From Pseudomonadales bacterium (lineage in GTDB: Bacteria; Pseudomonadota; Gammaproteobacteria; Pseudomonadales; Azotimanducaceae), in assembly GCA_022448765.1 (NCBI GenBank), contig JAKUTI010000061.1:1-12435 (forward strand): a stretch of 12,435 nucleotides of DNA. Reading direction: 5' to 3'. The notes below the pieces were generated by a model. That model was not told the origin of the DNA. It saw only the letters and a list, made by a program, of their open reading frames with translations, and did not search any database. How positions within the stretch are numbered: the stretch's first letter is position 1; each line of letters begins with the position of its first letter. Below are positions 1 to 6,750 of the stretch, one piece after another. The translations under genes and the position numbers were made by a program.

Positions 1-1104
1 ATCTTTCACTAGCGTACCCGCGAAATCGGTCACCTCGTCCGTGAACCGCCCGCTCATCGTGACCGGACACGCGAACGCGGCAATGCCGTTTACCCGGAGC
101 ACTCGATAATCGTCCTCGCCAAACGCTGGGGCTTGGTGAACGATCCCTGTGCCCTCGTCCGTGGTCACGTAATCATCTGCCACTACCACGAACGCCCCAC
201 GCGCAGACTCATCCGCGAAGTAGTCGAATAACGGTAAGTATTTCTTGCCCTCCAGGTCAGAACCTTTTAAGCGGCTTTCAACGGTCAACTCGTGGCCATG
301 GCTATATTCTGGAAGACGTGCTTCGGCGAGGTAAATACGTCGACCTGACTCCTTATCCGTCACAAGCACATAATCGATGTCTGCACCCACACATAGGGCA
401 AGGTTCGAAGGTAATGTCCAAGGCGTCGTCGTCCACGCCGCGATATATGCATCGTCACCGGCGAGTCGAAATAGAACCGTAATTGCAGGGTCTTGCACGT
501 CTTTGTAATTGGACGTTGCTTCAAAGTTTGCAAGCACTGTCTCAAGCGCGGTAGAAACCGGCATCACTTTCCGACCCTGGTAAATTAAGCCTTTATCCCA
601 CAGCCGCTTGACAACCCACCAAACGGATTCCATGTACCAGGCGTCCATTGTCTTATAGTCATTATCGAAGTCGACCCAGCGTCCAATGCGCGTGATAATG
701 GCGCGCCACTGATCAACATACTTTTCGACAATGCCCCGACACTCAGCGTTGTAACCCGCAACCCCGAGTTTCACTATCGCTTCTTGAGCCGATATGCCGA
801 GTTGTTTGTCTATTTCGTGTTCGATGGGCAGTCCGTGGCAATCCCAACCGAAACGGCGCAGTACATACCGTCCCCTCATGGTCCAGTACCGCGGAACAAC
901 GTCCTTGATGATGGAAGCCAGCAGATTTCCATGATGAGGAAGACCCGTGGCAAACGGAGGGCCGTCATAAAAGATATAAGGCTTCTTGTCCTTCGTGAAC
1001 TCCAATGACTTTTCGAACACCCTTTCTTGTTCCCACAGAGCCAGGATGTCGTGCTCCATCTTCACGAAGGGGAAAGACGCTGAATGTTCGGCCGACTCTG
1101 CCAT
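1..1104 (-). CDS. ileS: Isoleucyl-tRNA synthetase, eukaryote-like (IleRS2) class, 3' part missing
   Basis: Charges tRNA-Ile with isoleucine in the cytoplasm and edits misactivated valine. The visible 368 residues cover the start of the Rossmann catalytic domain and part of the CP1 editing domain; the rest (family length is roughly 1000 residues) lies beyond the window edge. Class I landmarks are FYDGPPFATGLP (45-56), a HIGH-type motif read as H57-H58-G59-N60, GWDCHGLPIE (87-96), GRWVDFDNDYKT (141-152), the editing-site Thr-rich peptide WTTTPWTLPSN (224-234) and GTGIVHQAPAFGEDD (318-332) with the conserved editing Asp. The FATGLP, GWDCHG and DFDNDYKT wording is that of eukaryotic and IleRS2-type enzymes rather than the usual proteobacterial enzyme. 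The fourth residue of the HIGH motif is Asn instead of His. The start at 1104 is chosen because GGAG lies 8 nt upstream; an in-frame ATG at 1134 has no good ribosome binding site. Confidence 0.96.
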   Translation of the reverse strand, partial: MAESAEHSASFPFVKMEHDILALWEQERVFEKSLEFTKDKKPYIFYDGPPFATGLPHHGNLLASIIKDVVPRYWTMRGRYVLRRFGWDCHGLPIEHEIDKQLGISAQEAIVKLGVAGYNAECRGIVEKYVDQWRAIITRIGRWVDFDNDYKTMDAWYMESVWWVVKRLWDKGLIYQGRKVMPVSTALETVLANFEATSNYKDVQDPAITVLFRLAGDDAYIAAWTTTPWTLPSNLALCVGADIDYVLVTDKESGRRIYLAEARLPEYSHGHELTVESRLKGSDLEGKKYLPLFDYFADESARGAFVVVADDYVTTDEGTGIVHQAPAFGEDDYRVLRVNGIAAFACPVTMSGRFTDEVTDFAGTLVKD

Positions 1105-1171
1105 GCTTGCCGCTCCGTGACGTTGAGCACTCATGTCCAAGGTTCGCGCCGCAGTTCGGCAACTTACCGAT

Positions 1172-1205
1172 GACCCTAACATCCACCCCTAAGGTGGATA
1201 GGGCC
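1172..1205 (-). promoter_or_regulatory. Strong hairpin in the ileS leader, proximal
   Basis: On the minus strand (the ileS leader sense) ATCCACC and GGTGGAT form a perfect 7-bp stem (1181-1187 and 1193-1199) around a 5-nt loop. A further 6 pairs (1172-1177 with 1200-1205, one of them G-U) extend it past a 3-nt bulge, giving about 13 pairs. It lies about 70 nt before the ileS start. No U-run follows, so it is not an ordinary terminator, and I find no T-box consensus. A role in translation or mRNA stability is only inferred. Confidence 0.5.
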
Positions 1206-1215
1206 TTGAGGGAGA

Positions 1216-1243
1216 CAGAAAGCTACGTCACCGTAGATTTCTG
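1216..1243 (-). promoter_or_regulatory. Strong hairpin in the ileS leader, distal
   Basis: CAGAAA-G-CTACG (1216-1227), a TCAC tetraloop (1228-1231) and CGTAG-A-TTTCTG (1232-1243) form 11 Watson-Crick pairs interrupted by a single G/A mismatch. It lies 10 nt from the second hairpin at 1172-1205 and just downstream of the predicted ileS transcription start. Two hairpins this good within about 70 bp suggest a structured 5' leader or a paired protein-binding site. There is no poly-U tract on either side, so a terminator is unlikely. Confidence 0.5.
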
Positions 1244-1261
1244 CATACCATAACGGCGCGC

Positions 1262-1290
1262 ATTCTAGCTGCGGATAAATTGCAATCCAA
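1262..1290 (-). promoter_or_regulatory. Predicted sigma70-type promoter for ileS
   Basis: Read on the minus strand, TTGGAT (rc of 1285-1290, 4 of 6 matches to the -35 consensus) is followed after exactly 17 nt by TAGAAT (rc of 1262-1267, 5 of 6 to the -10 consensus). Transcription would begin near 1255 and give a leader of about 150 nt before the ileS ATG, containing both hairpins listed separately. Prediction from consensus only. Confidence 0.45.
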
Positions 1291-1337
1291 CTTGCGCGCG
1301 TCTAGTGTCGTCGGTCCGAACGCGGAAGGGCTCAAGC

Positions 1338-2204
1338 ATGAAACTAGGAATCGTCTTTCCACACCACGAAATGGGTAACGATCCAGGGGCCATTAAGGCC
1401 TACGCACAAGGTGCCGAAGCTATGGGTGCGGACCATATGCTGATCTATGACCATGTCCTAGGCGCTAACCCGGATCGACCCGGCGGATGGAAGGGGCCGT
1501 ACGACAAAGACGTTGCCTTCCATGAACCTTTTACCGTCTTCTCGTTCATGGCAGCGATAACCGAAAAAATCGTGTTTGCAACCTCGGTCCTGATCCTACC
1601 GCAACGTCAAACTGCCCTCGTCGCCAAACAAGCAACGGAACTCGCAATTTTGTCCAATTACCGCTTCCGATTGGGCATAGGTACGGGCTGGAACGAAGTG
1701 GAATACGAAGCTCTAAATGTTCCCTTCGCTGCTAGAGGCAAACGGCAAGCAGAACAGATCGAATTACTCCGTGATCTTTGGGAATCCGACAATGTAACCT
1801 TTAATGGGGATTTTCATACGGTGACACAAGCCAGCATCCTACCAAGGCCCGCACATCCCATTCCCATTTGGTTTGGCGGCATCGCCCCCGCATTGCTGTC
1901 AAGGTGTGCACGCATGGGACAAGGCTGGTTTCCGCTCGGAGGACCGAACGAAGCGTCTGCAACCGCTATCGCAACCATCAAGAAAAAGCGCGAAGAGGCT
2001 GGTCTGTCATGGAACGACTTCGGTATCCAAGCACAGGCCCAATTTGCCGGAGGTACGCCTGAACGTTGGCAAAAGCATGCTGACCGTTGGCGAGCGCTGG
2101 GCTGCACCCATATGGCCGTCGCTACGCATAACGCCGGTAATCAAACCGTCGACGATCACCTCGCCGCGGCTCAACAGTATTTCGATGCCGTTAATGCGTC
2201 GTAA
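1338..2204 (+). CDS. LLM-class (luciferase-like) F420- or FMN-dependent oxidoreductase
   Basis: A 288-residue TIM-barrel flavin or deazaflavin oxidoreductase of the bacterial luciferase superfamily, resembling the Rv2161c-like subfamily. Members carry out hydride transfer or oxygenation on small organic substrates; the substrate here is unknown. Visible signs are the N-terminal MKLGIVFPHHE strand, the IYDHV segment (36-40), RLGIGTGWNEVEYEALN (111-127), where the GxGxGWN loop binds the cofactor phosphate, and PIPIWFGG (174-181). The usual SGGR before that loop reads SNYR (106-109). The start at 1338 has GGAAGGG 7 nt upstream; a GTG at 1305 would add 11 residues without a comparable site. It is first in a probable operon, 35 nt ahead of the dehydrogenase. 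Whether the cofactor is F420 or FMN cannot be told from sequence; F420 would require cofactor biosynthesis genes elsewhere in the genome. Confidence 0.88.
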   Translation: MKLGIVFPHHEMGNDPGAIKAYAQGAEAMGADHMLIYDHVLGANPDRPGGWKGPYDKDVAFHEPFTVFSFMAAITEKIVFATSVLILPQRQTALVAKQATELAILSNYRFRLGIGTGWNEVEYEALNVPFAARGKRQAEQIELLRDLWESDNVTFNGDFHTVTQASILPRPAHPIPIWFGGIAPALLSRCARMGQGWFPLGGPNEASATAIATIKKKREEAGLSWNDFGIQAQAQFAGGTPERWQKHADRWRALGCTHMAVATHNAGNQTVDDHLAAAQQYFDAVNAS

Positions 2205-2239
2205 AACGATCGAAATCCGCTTGTGATCGCGACATAGCA

Positions 2240-3025
2240 ATGCTCGGGTTGAAAGGTCGACGTGTCTGGGTGACCGGCGGTGGCCGGGGAATCGGCCGTG
2301 CCATCGCGCGATCGATGGCGCATCAACAGGCCGACGTTGCGGTCAGCGCGCGTACAAAAAACGAAATCGACAGTGTTGCTAGTGAAATACGATCGTTGGG
2401 CGTCAACGCGGCAGCTGTGGTTTGCGACGTGATGTCCCTCGACGCGATCGGAGAATGCCTCGAAGCCATCAGACAAGACCTCGGCGAAATCGATGTGCTC
2501 GTCAACAATGCGGGAGGCGGAATCGGCCTTGGCGATACTGAGGGACTCTCAAAAGAGCAGATTGATGAGAGATTGTTCGTAGCAAACGTCGACCTCAACT
2601 TATTCTCGGCCTATCGAGCAAGTCGAGCAGTACTTCCAGGGATGATCGAACGCGGGCACGGTCGCATCATTAATATCGGCTCGGGTTACGCAAAGCGTTC
2701 CGGCGGACATCCGGCTTATACAGCCGCGAAACACGGTCTTATCGGACTCACTCGGGCAATGGCAGCCGAGGTCGCAGAACAAGGCGTTACCGTCAATTGC
2801 TTGTGCCCCGGCTGGACAAACACACAACTCGTCGATCTTGAAGCCATGGCATCGATGAGGCACACCTCGGTTGACGAAGAAAGCGCACGAATTGCATCAG
2901 AAAACCTGCAGAAACGAATACTCGAGCCAGAAGAATTGGGGCCAATGGCAGCTCTGCTTGCGGCCGACGAATCAACCGGAATTACGGGTCAAGTGATCAG
3001 CGTAGATGGCGGCTACAAGGTTTAG
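2240..3025 (+). CDS. Short-chain dehydrogenase/reductase (classical SDR)
   Basis: A 261-residue NAD(P)-dependent alcohol/ketone oxidoreductase with a complete classical SDR signature. The cofactor motif TGGGRGIG is at 12-19, D63 follows the fourth strand, NNAGG is at 89-93, and the catalytic tetrad is N116, S148, Y160 and K164 (YTAAK). The C-terminal strand reads GQVISVDGGYKV. R38 after the second beta strand fits NADP(H) preference (inference). It resembles FabG-like 3-oxoacyl reductases, but its neighbours are an oxidoreductase and an exporter rather than fatty-acid synthesis genes, so a catabolic or modifying role is more likely. There is no clear ribosome binding site, but an in-frame TAG at 2234-2236 rules out an upstream start. 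The 35-nt gap to the LLM gene suggests cotranscription. Confidence 0.93.
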   Translation: MLGLKGRRVWVTGGGRGIGRAIARSMAHQQADVAVSARTKNEIDSVASEIRSLGVNAAAVVCDVMSLDAIGECLEAIRQDLGEIDVLVNNAGGGIGLGDTEGLSKEQIDERLFVANVDLNLFSAYRASRAVLPGMIERGHGRIINIGSGYAKRSGGHPAYTAAKHGLIGLTRAMAAEVAEQGVTVNCLCPGWTNTQLVDLEAMASMRHTSVDEESARIASENLQKRILEPEELGPMAALLAADESTGITGQVISVDGGYKV

Positions 3026-3095
3026 CGAATCGGGGCCTCGGCGTTCGAAGCCTGCCTAAGTTAAAGAACAAGCCGCCGCGGTATCATCCTACGTG

Positions 3096-4331
3096 ATGTC
3101 CGTTCCCTTGCCCCATCCCGCCACATTTCGCTGGTACCTATCCGGATCAAGCCTCTGGATGACGGCAATTAGCCTCCACGGCTTACTCATTGCGTGGATA
3201 TTCGTTGGCATCCTCGAGACTCCCGCTGGCACTTATGCCTGGATTCGATTCTTCATGGAATTGGCGCCCCTCGCGGTGTTGCTACTCGGTGGCCTCTGGG
3301 CCGACCGAACAGATGCGCGCAACCTCATCCTTTCCTTAAGTCTGTTCGCCATCGGCCTACCTCTTCTCCTCGTCCCCTTCGCAGGTTCAATCACATTGCA
3401 GGTCGCCTTTCTCTTTGGATTGAGTATGGCCTTGGTACAAGCTCTCAGTGACCCGGCTCGCCAAGCGATCATCAATCGCGTCACCCGTTTCGACATTCAA
3501 CGAACTGTGACCGTCACGACCGTAATAACCACGCTGGCCGGCCTCGTGGGCGTGTGGATCGGAGGTGGTTTGGAAACGATCGGAATTCGACAAATCCTCG
3601 TCATTCAGGCCGTCGTGATCGCGGCCTCCGCCGTTGCCTTCAGCAGACTTCCCGCATTACCGCCGGCGCTGCGTGCCGAAGAACTTAATGCTAGAAGCCG
3701 CGGTGTCATCAGCCATTTATCTCAAAGTTTCGCTGTCTTTTGGGGCTTTCCATTAATTCGCAACGTCATTGGGCTGAATTTCCTTTCGTCGCTATTTAAT
3801 GCGGGGGCTTACACCATTGGCGTACCGTACATCGTCACGCAGGTCTACGAAGGAGGTGCCGACTTCTTTGCGGATACAATGATTTGGTTTATGGCAGGGA
3901 GCATAGGCTCTACTGCTTTCCTGCTGCTCGTCATGCCGTTGTTGCATCCTGGCCGCACGTTTATCTGTCTTCAGCTAACGCGGGTCGTCATTCTCGCAGC
4001 GTTGTGGTTACAGCCGCCTGTTTGGTTGTTCTTCGTCATCATCTTTTTGTGGGGTGTCAACATGGGCATTACCACCACGCTGGTACGAACCGTTGTACAA
4101 GAGTTAGCGCCCGAAGCTCATCGTGCAAAGATCCTTTCTATTTTTCTCTTTAGCTTCATGGCTAGCGCACCTCTATCGTCTCTCATGCTTGGGACGCTGG
4201 TGGAGTACACGAATCCCATGACTGCCTTGTTGCCTGGCATTCCCATCTCCATCGCAATCTTTGTCCTCGGGTTGTATGCCACAGGTTTATGGGCCTTCCG
4301 TTCGCCTTCGTCCAGTATCCCGGATCGGTAG
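3096..4331 (+). CDS. Major facilitator superfamily transporter (MFS_3-like exporter)
   Basis: An integral inner-membrane protein of 411 residues with about 12 hydrophobic segments. Motif A, which joins helices 2 and 3 in MFS proteins, is recognisable as GGLWADRTDAR (65-75). A second-half segment reading VQELAPEAHRAKILS is typical of the MFS_3 (enterobactin exporter-like) branch. Such proteins usually export small molecules by proton antiport; the substrate is not readable. It begins 67-70 nt after the dehydrogenase and may share its transcript. The start is ambiguous: GTG at 3093 and ATG at 3096 are adjacent codons and neither has a good ribosome binding site; I chose the ATG. It ends convergently with the hydrolase gene, leaving 108 bp that hold only an imperfect hairpin. 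Confidence 0.9.
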   Translation: MSVPLPHPATFRWYLSGSSLWMTAISLHGLLIAWIFVGILETPAGTYAWIRFFMELAPLAVLLLGGLWADRTDARNLILSLSLFAIGLPLLLVPFAGSITLQVAFLFGLSMALVQALSDPARQAIINRVTRFDIQRTVTVTTVITTLAGLVGVWIGGGLETIGIRQILVIQAVVIAASAVAFSRLPALPPALRAEELNARSRGVISHLSQSFAVFWGFPLIRNVIGLNFLSSLFNAGAYTIGVPYIVTQVYEGGADFFADTMIWFMAGSIGSTAFLLLVMPLLHPGRTFICLQLTRVVILAALWLQPPVWLFFVIIFLWGVNMGITTTLVRTVVQELAPEAHRAKILSIFLFSFMASAPLSSLMLGTLVEYTNPMTALLPGIPISIAIFVLGLYATGLWAFRSPSSSIPDR

Positions 4332-4439
4332 ATCACCCATATAAGACAAACTCCCTCGCTCTTGGTTGTGGCGGCTGGATAAGGTCCTCACCGTGCAACA
4401 AGATTGCTCGACTGTTTCTCGAACCAAGGGCCCGCTTCG

Positions 4440-5315
4440 CTACTTGACGGTATTAGCGAGCCGTTGAACTTCCTTCGCAACCAGATCTGGACGTTGCATC
4501 GGGATGAAGTGCGTGAGATCGGGCAGGTGAATGTCAAGGCCATGTTCAAACGCACCGGCGAGTTCAGGCCACGTGGGCGATCGTGAAAAATCCATTTCAG
4601 TACGGTCACTTTCATCGCGGAAAGCACGCATGACGGAAACCGGATGCTTCACCGCCTTAATCGCGTCATCAATTGAGTAACCCGCGCTTCCCATATAGAT
4701 CGAGGCCTCAACAACCGGCGGACAGCCCAGTTCGAATCCGTTGAGGGTCGGGACAATTCCATATTCACAATAATCGTGGAGAACATCTTCGCGCCACAAA
4801 CTGAAAGGATGCCGAGATCGGAACCGGTTGAACATCTCGTCCACCGACGACCACTCGTTTCGGCGGCGCGCCACGGGGTGCTCCGATGCATCAGCAAACG
4901 GCCGGTCTCGCTCCCAGTTCGCGTAAGCGTCGGGGGGCATGATGACCGGGTCGACCAACAACAGCGCTTGAAACCTATCTGGCCGCTCAGCAGCCGCCTG
5001 CGTCAGACTGTGGCCACCCATTGAATGACCGACACCGATACCGCCGGTTAGCTCTATTGCCTCCGTAAAGGCAACCACGTCAGCACCGAAAGTACTCCAT
5101 TCGTATGGACCGACATTATCCGAACGACCATGGCCTCGCATATCTAAGGCCAAACAGTGATAGCCGCCCCCGAGTTCTCGTATGGTTGCATCCCAGCATC
5201 GTGCGTGAAAACCGGTCGCGTGAATGAACAGGACGTCGTCTCCCCCCCGATCGCCCCACTCGTAATACGTGACGTTGATTCCTCGAATCGATAACTGCTT
5301 TTCTATCGGTTCCAC
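4440..5315 (-). CDS. Alpha/beta-fold hydrolase
   Basis: A cytoplasmic serine hydrolase of 291 residues, complete, with no signal peptide. The nucleophile elbow is GHSMGG with S98, the catalytic His is H269 in the C-terminal DLTHFIPMQRP segment, and the acid is probably D234 or D237 (RDESD). The strand-4 segment LALDMRGHGRSD (55-66) is characteristic of the family. The oxyanion loop reads HATGFH (32-37) rather than the common HGxP/HGxx. Residues around 125-220 form the variable cap. Esterase, lactonase or C-C hydrolase activity are all possible. The start is GTG at 5313-5315, supported by AGGGG 6 nt upstream. It diverges from idi across about 100 bp. Confidence 0.9.
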   Translation of the reverse strand: MEPIEKQLSIRGINVTYYEWGDRGGDDVLFIHATGFHARCWDATIRELGGGYHCLALDMRGHGRSDNVGPYEWSTFGADVVAFTEAIELTGGIGVGHSMGGHSLTQAAAERPDRFQALLLVDPVIMPPDAYANWERDRPFADASEHPVARRRNEWSSVDEMFNRFRSRHPFSLWREDVLHDYCEYGIVPTLNGFELGCPPVVEASIYMGSAGYSIDDAIKAVKHPVSVMRAFRDESDRTEMDFSRSPTWPELAGAFEHGLDIHLPDLTHFIPMQRPDLVAKEVQRLANTVK

Positions 5316-5389
5316 TGTCCGCCCCTATTTAGCGCTGAAGTCTAGCGCCCTAATGACGGCGTTTCATGGCTGCACGTTCAGCTAACGCA

Positions 5390-5395
5390 TACAAT
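5390..5395 (+). promoter_or_regulatory. Possible -10 box for idi
   Basis: TACAAT matches the -10 consensus at 5 of 6 positions but has no recognisable -35 box 16-18 nt upstream. If used, transcription would start at about 5402. That would make the ATG at 5402 leaderless, or give a short leader before the ATG at 5417, and so it bears on the choice of the idi start. Confidence 0.25.
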
Positions 5396-5416
5396 TAAAC
5401 GATGGAAGATCCAGCA

Positions 5417-5989
5417 ATGAACAGCGACGTCATTTCCGACGATCATGATTTGCTGATACTGGTTGACTCTTCCGACAAAGAAATTGGGGAGCTGGACAAG
5501 CAAGCTTGTCACGACGGTTCCGGCAAACTTCATCGGGCAATCTCAGTCTTTATCTTTAATCGGGACGGCGAATTGCTCATCCAACAACGCCACGCGCATA
5601 AACGACTTTGGGGCGGAGCGTGGTCGAATAGTTGTTGTTCGCACCCACGCGTTGGCGAAAAAACCGATGTTGCGGCCCGCAGGCGGGTCACGGAAGAACT
5701 CGGATTGGAGACGGAGTTAACTTTTCTTTTTAAGTTCGAATATCGGGCTTCCGACGCCGAGTTAGGAACCGAACACGAACTCTGCTCCGTCTATGCGGGA
5801 CAGGCTGTTTCTGAACCCATCGTCAATACAACCGAAATTCAGTCATGGGAGTGGGTCCCGTCGTCGGAACTCAATCGACGCGTTGAAGAGACGCCAAACA
5901 ATTTCACACCTTGGCTTCGAATCGAATGGGCGCGGATTAACGCGGAGTTTTCCGAAGAATTGCGCTCGGGTTTTCGACGAACCCCGTGA
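5417..5989 (+). CDS. idi: Isopentenyl-diphosphate delta-isomerase, type 1 (Nudix fold)
   Basis: Interconverts isopentenyl diphosphate and dimethylallyl diphosphate, balancing the C5 precursors for quinone, polyprenol and carotenoid synthesis. Numbering from the ATG at 5402, it shows the metal ligands H37 and H44 (LHRAISVFIFN), H81, E124 and E126 (TEHEL), the catalytic C79 in NSCCSHP (76-82), and a Nudix-like stretch GEKTDVAARRRVTEELG (85-101). All residues known to matter in E. coli Idi appear present. Two starts are possible: 5402 (195 residues, no ribosome binding site) or 5417 (190 residues, GGAAG upstream). I chose 5417 because it gives an N-terminus closer to E. coli Idi and sits behind a possible -10 box. 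No other isoprenoid gene is in view; in bacteria using the MEP pathway Idi is not essential and often accompanies heavy isoprenoid demand. It ends 25 bp from the convergent crotonase gene. Confidence 0.95.
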   Translation: MNSDVISDDHDLLILVDSSDKEIGELDKQACHDGSGKLHRAISVFIFNRDGELLIQQRHAHKRLWGGAWSNSCCSHPRVGEKTDVAARRRVTEELGLETELTFLFKFEYRASDAELGTEHELCSVYAGQAVSEPIVNTTEIQSWEWVPSSELNRRVEETPNNFTPWLRIEWARINAEFSEELRSGFRRTP

Positions 5990-6014
5990 TCCACAACACA
6001 ATCTCTTACCGCGT

Positions 6015-6740
6015 CTACGTAACCGCCCGCGGTGGTGATTGAGCTCTCGTGGTCGCTCGCGTCGCACGGTCAAACCAATCGTCTGCACTCTCGTCGTGGT
6101 ACGCGCCTATAGTCGCTTTAATTCGCTCGAGTGCATGATCCGGATACTCGACCAACTCTTCCACGAGCGCTGTTGCCTCGGCGACAACGCTTCCCTCCTT
6201 TGGGGCCGCATGAGCAATACCCATACGGACTAGTTCAGCACCATAAAAGCGGCGACCTGTTAAAGTGAGTCTTGCTGCCGTGGCCGCGGAGTGCCGAAGA
6301 CGCAGCCACGCCATGTTGTAAGGTGCGGCACTCCCTTGCCTAACTTCACCCACTTGGAGAAACGATTCACGTCCGACGAGCATCAAGTCCCCAGCCAGTG
6401 CAAGCGCCGCTCCACCGTTGATGGCGAACCTTTCGAGCGCTACCACCAACGGTTTTTTCAACTGAAATAGCGCTTTGTGCGTCGTGCGCCAAATATCCCC
6501 GAACCGACCCAACCACTCAGGGGGAGGATCCGCGTTGAACTCCTTCAGATCGAGACCCGAACAGAAAGCGCCATCAGCGCCGCGTAACAACACAATTTGA
6601 ATCTCGGGATCCGACTCTATCTTTCCAAGAGCATCGGACAACCCAAGTCCCAACGGTCCGTTGATCGCATTACGCCGGTCTGGACGGTTAAGGACCAACT
6701 CGACCCAACGCCCACGCATCACGATTTCGACTTCCGCCAT
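6015..6740 (-). CDS. Enoyl-CoA hydratase/isomerase (crotonase) family protein
   Basis: A 241-residue crotonase-fold protein that should bind an acyl-CoA thioester. The first oxyanion-hole loop GAFCSGLDL (57-65) and the second, NGGAALALAGD (108-118), are present. The first catalytic glutamate of true enoyl-CoA hydratases (E144 of the rat enzyme) aligns with A112, while a glutamate near the second position is kept (E132 in QVGEVRQG). Classical hydration of a crotonyl-type substrate is therefore doubtful; isomerase, hydrolase or another crotonase chemistry is more likely. The ATG at 6738-6740 is chosen because AGGA lies 5 nt upstream; extending to 6806 would add 22 unrelated residues and overlap the transporter gene. 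Only 10 bp separate it from the upstream EamA gene, so the two are probably one operon. Confidence 0.9.
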   Translation of the reverse strand: MAEVEIVMRGRWVELVLNRPDRRNAINGPLGLGLSDALGKIESDPEIQIVLLRGADGAFCSGLDLKEFNADPPPEWLGRFGDIWRTTHKALFQLKKPLVVALERFAINGGAALALAGDLMLVGRESFLQVGEVRQGSAAPYNMAWLRLRHSAATAARLTLTGRRFYGAELVRMGIAHAAPKEGSVVAEATALVEELVEYPDHALERIKATIGAYHDESADDWFDRATRATTRAQSPPRAVT

Positions 6741-6750
6741 ATGAATCCTG

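Noticed and set aside
1172..1243. T-box riboswitch or intrinsic terminator upstream of ileS
   Set aside because: No T-box consensus (GGNACCGCG type) and no U-run after either hairpin; only generic stem-loops are supported.
1230..1252. Seven-codon leader peptide on the minus strand (MVCRNLR)
   Set aside because: No ribosome binding site and no isoleucine codons, so there is no basis for an attenuation peptide.
965..1253. Overlapping open frames on both strands across the ileS start and leader
   Set aside because: They are frame shadows of the synthetase N-terminus and its leader, with no recognisable protein pattern and no suitable ribosome binding site.
2205..2455. Clustered CGATCG sites as a HIP1-like repeat or special motif
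   Set aside because: Frequent CGATCG/GATCG is expected from codon use and base composition here, and the flanking bases are not constant.
4360..4403. Imperfect hairpin TCTTG...CAAGA between the MFS and hydrolase genes as a terminator
   Set aside because: Short, bulged stem with a large loop and no T-run on either strand.
5331..5350. TAGCGC repeats between the hydrolase and idi genes
   Set aside because: Two 6-bp copies partly palindromic in themselves; too short to separate from chance.
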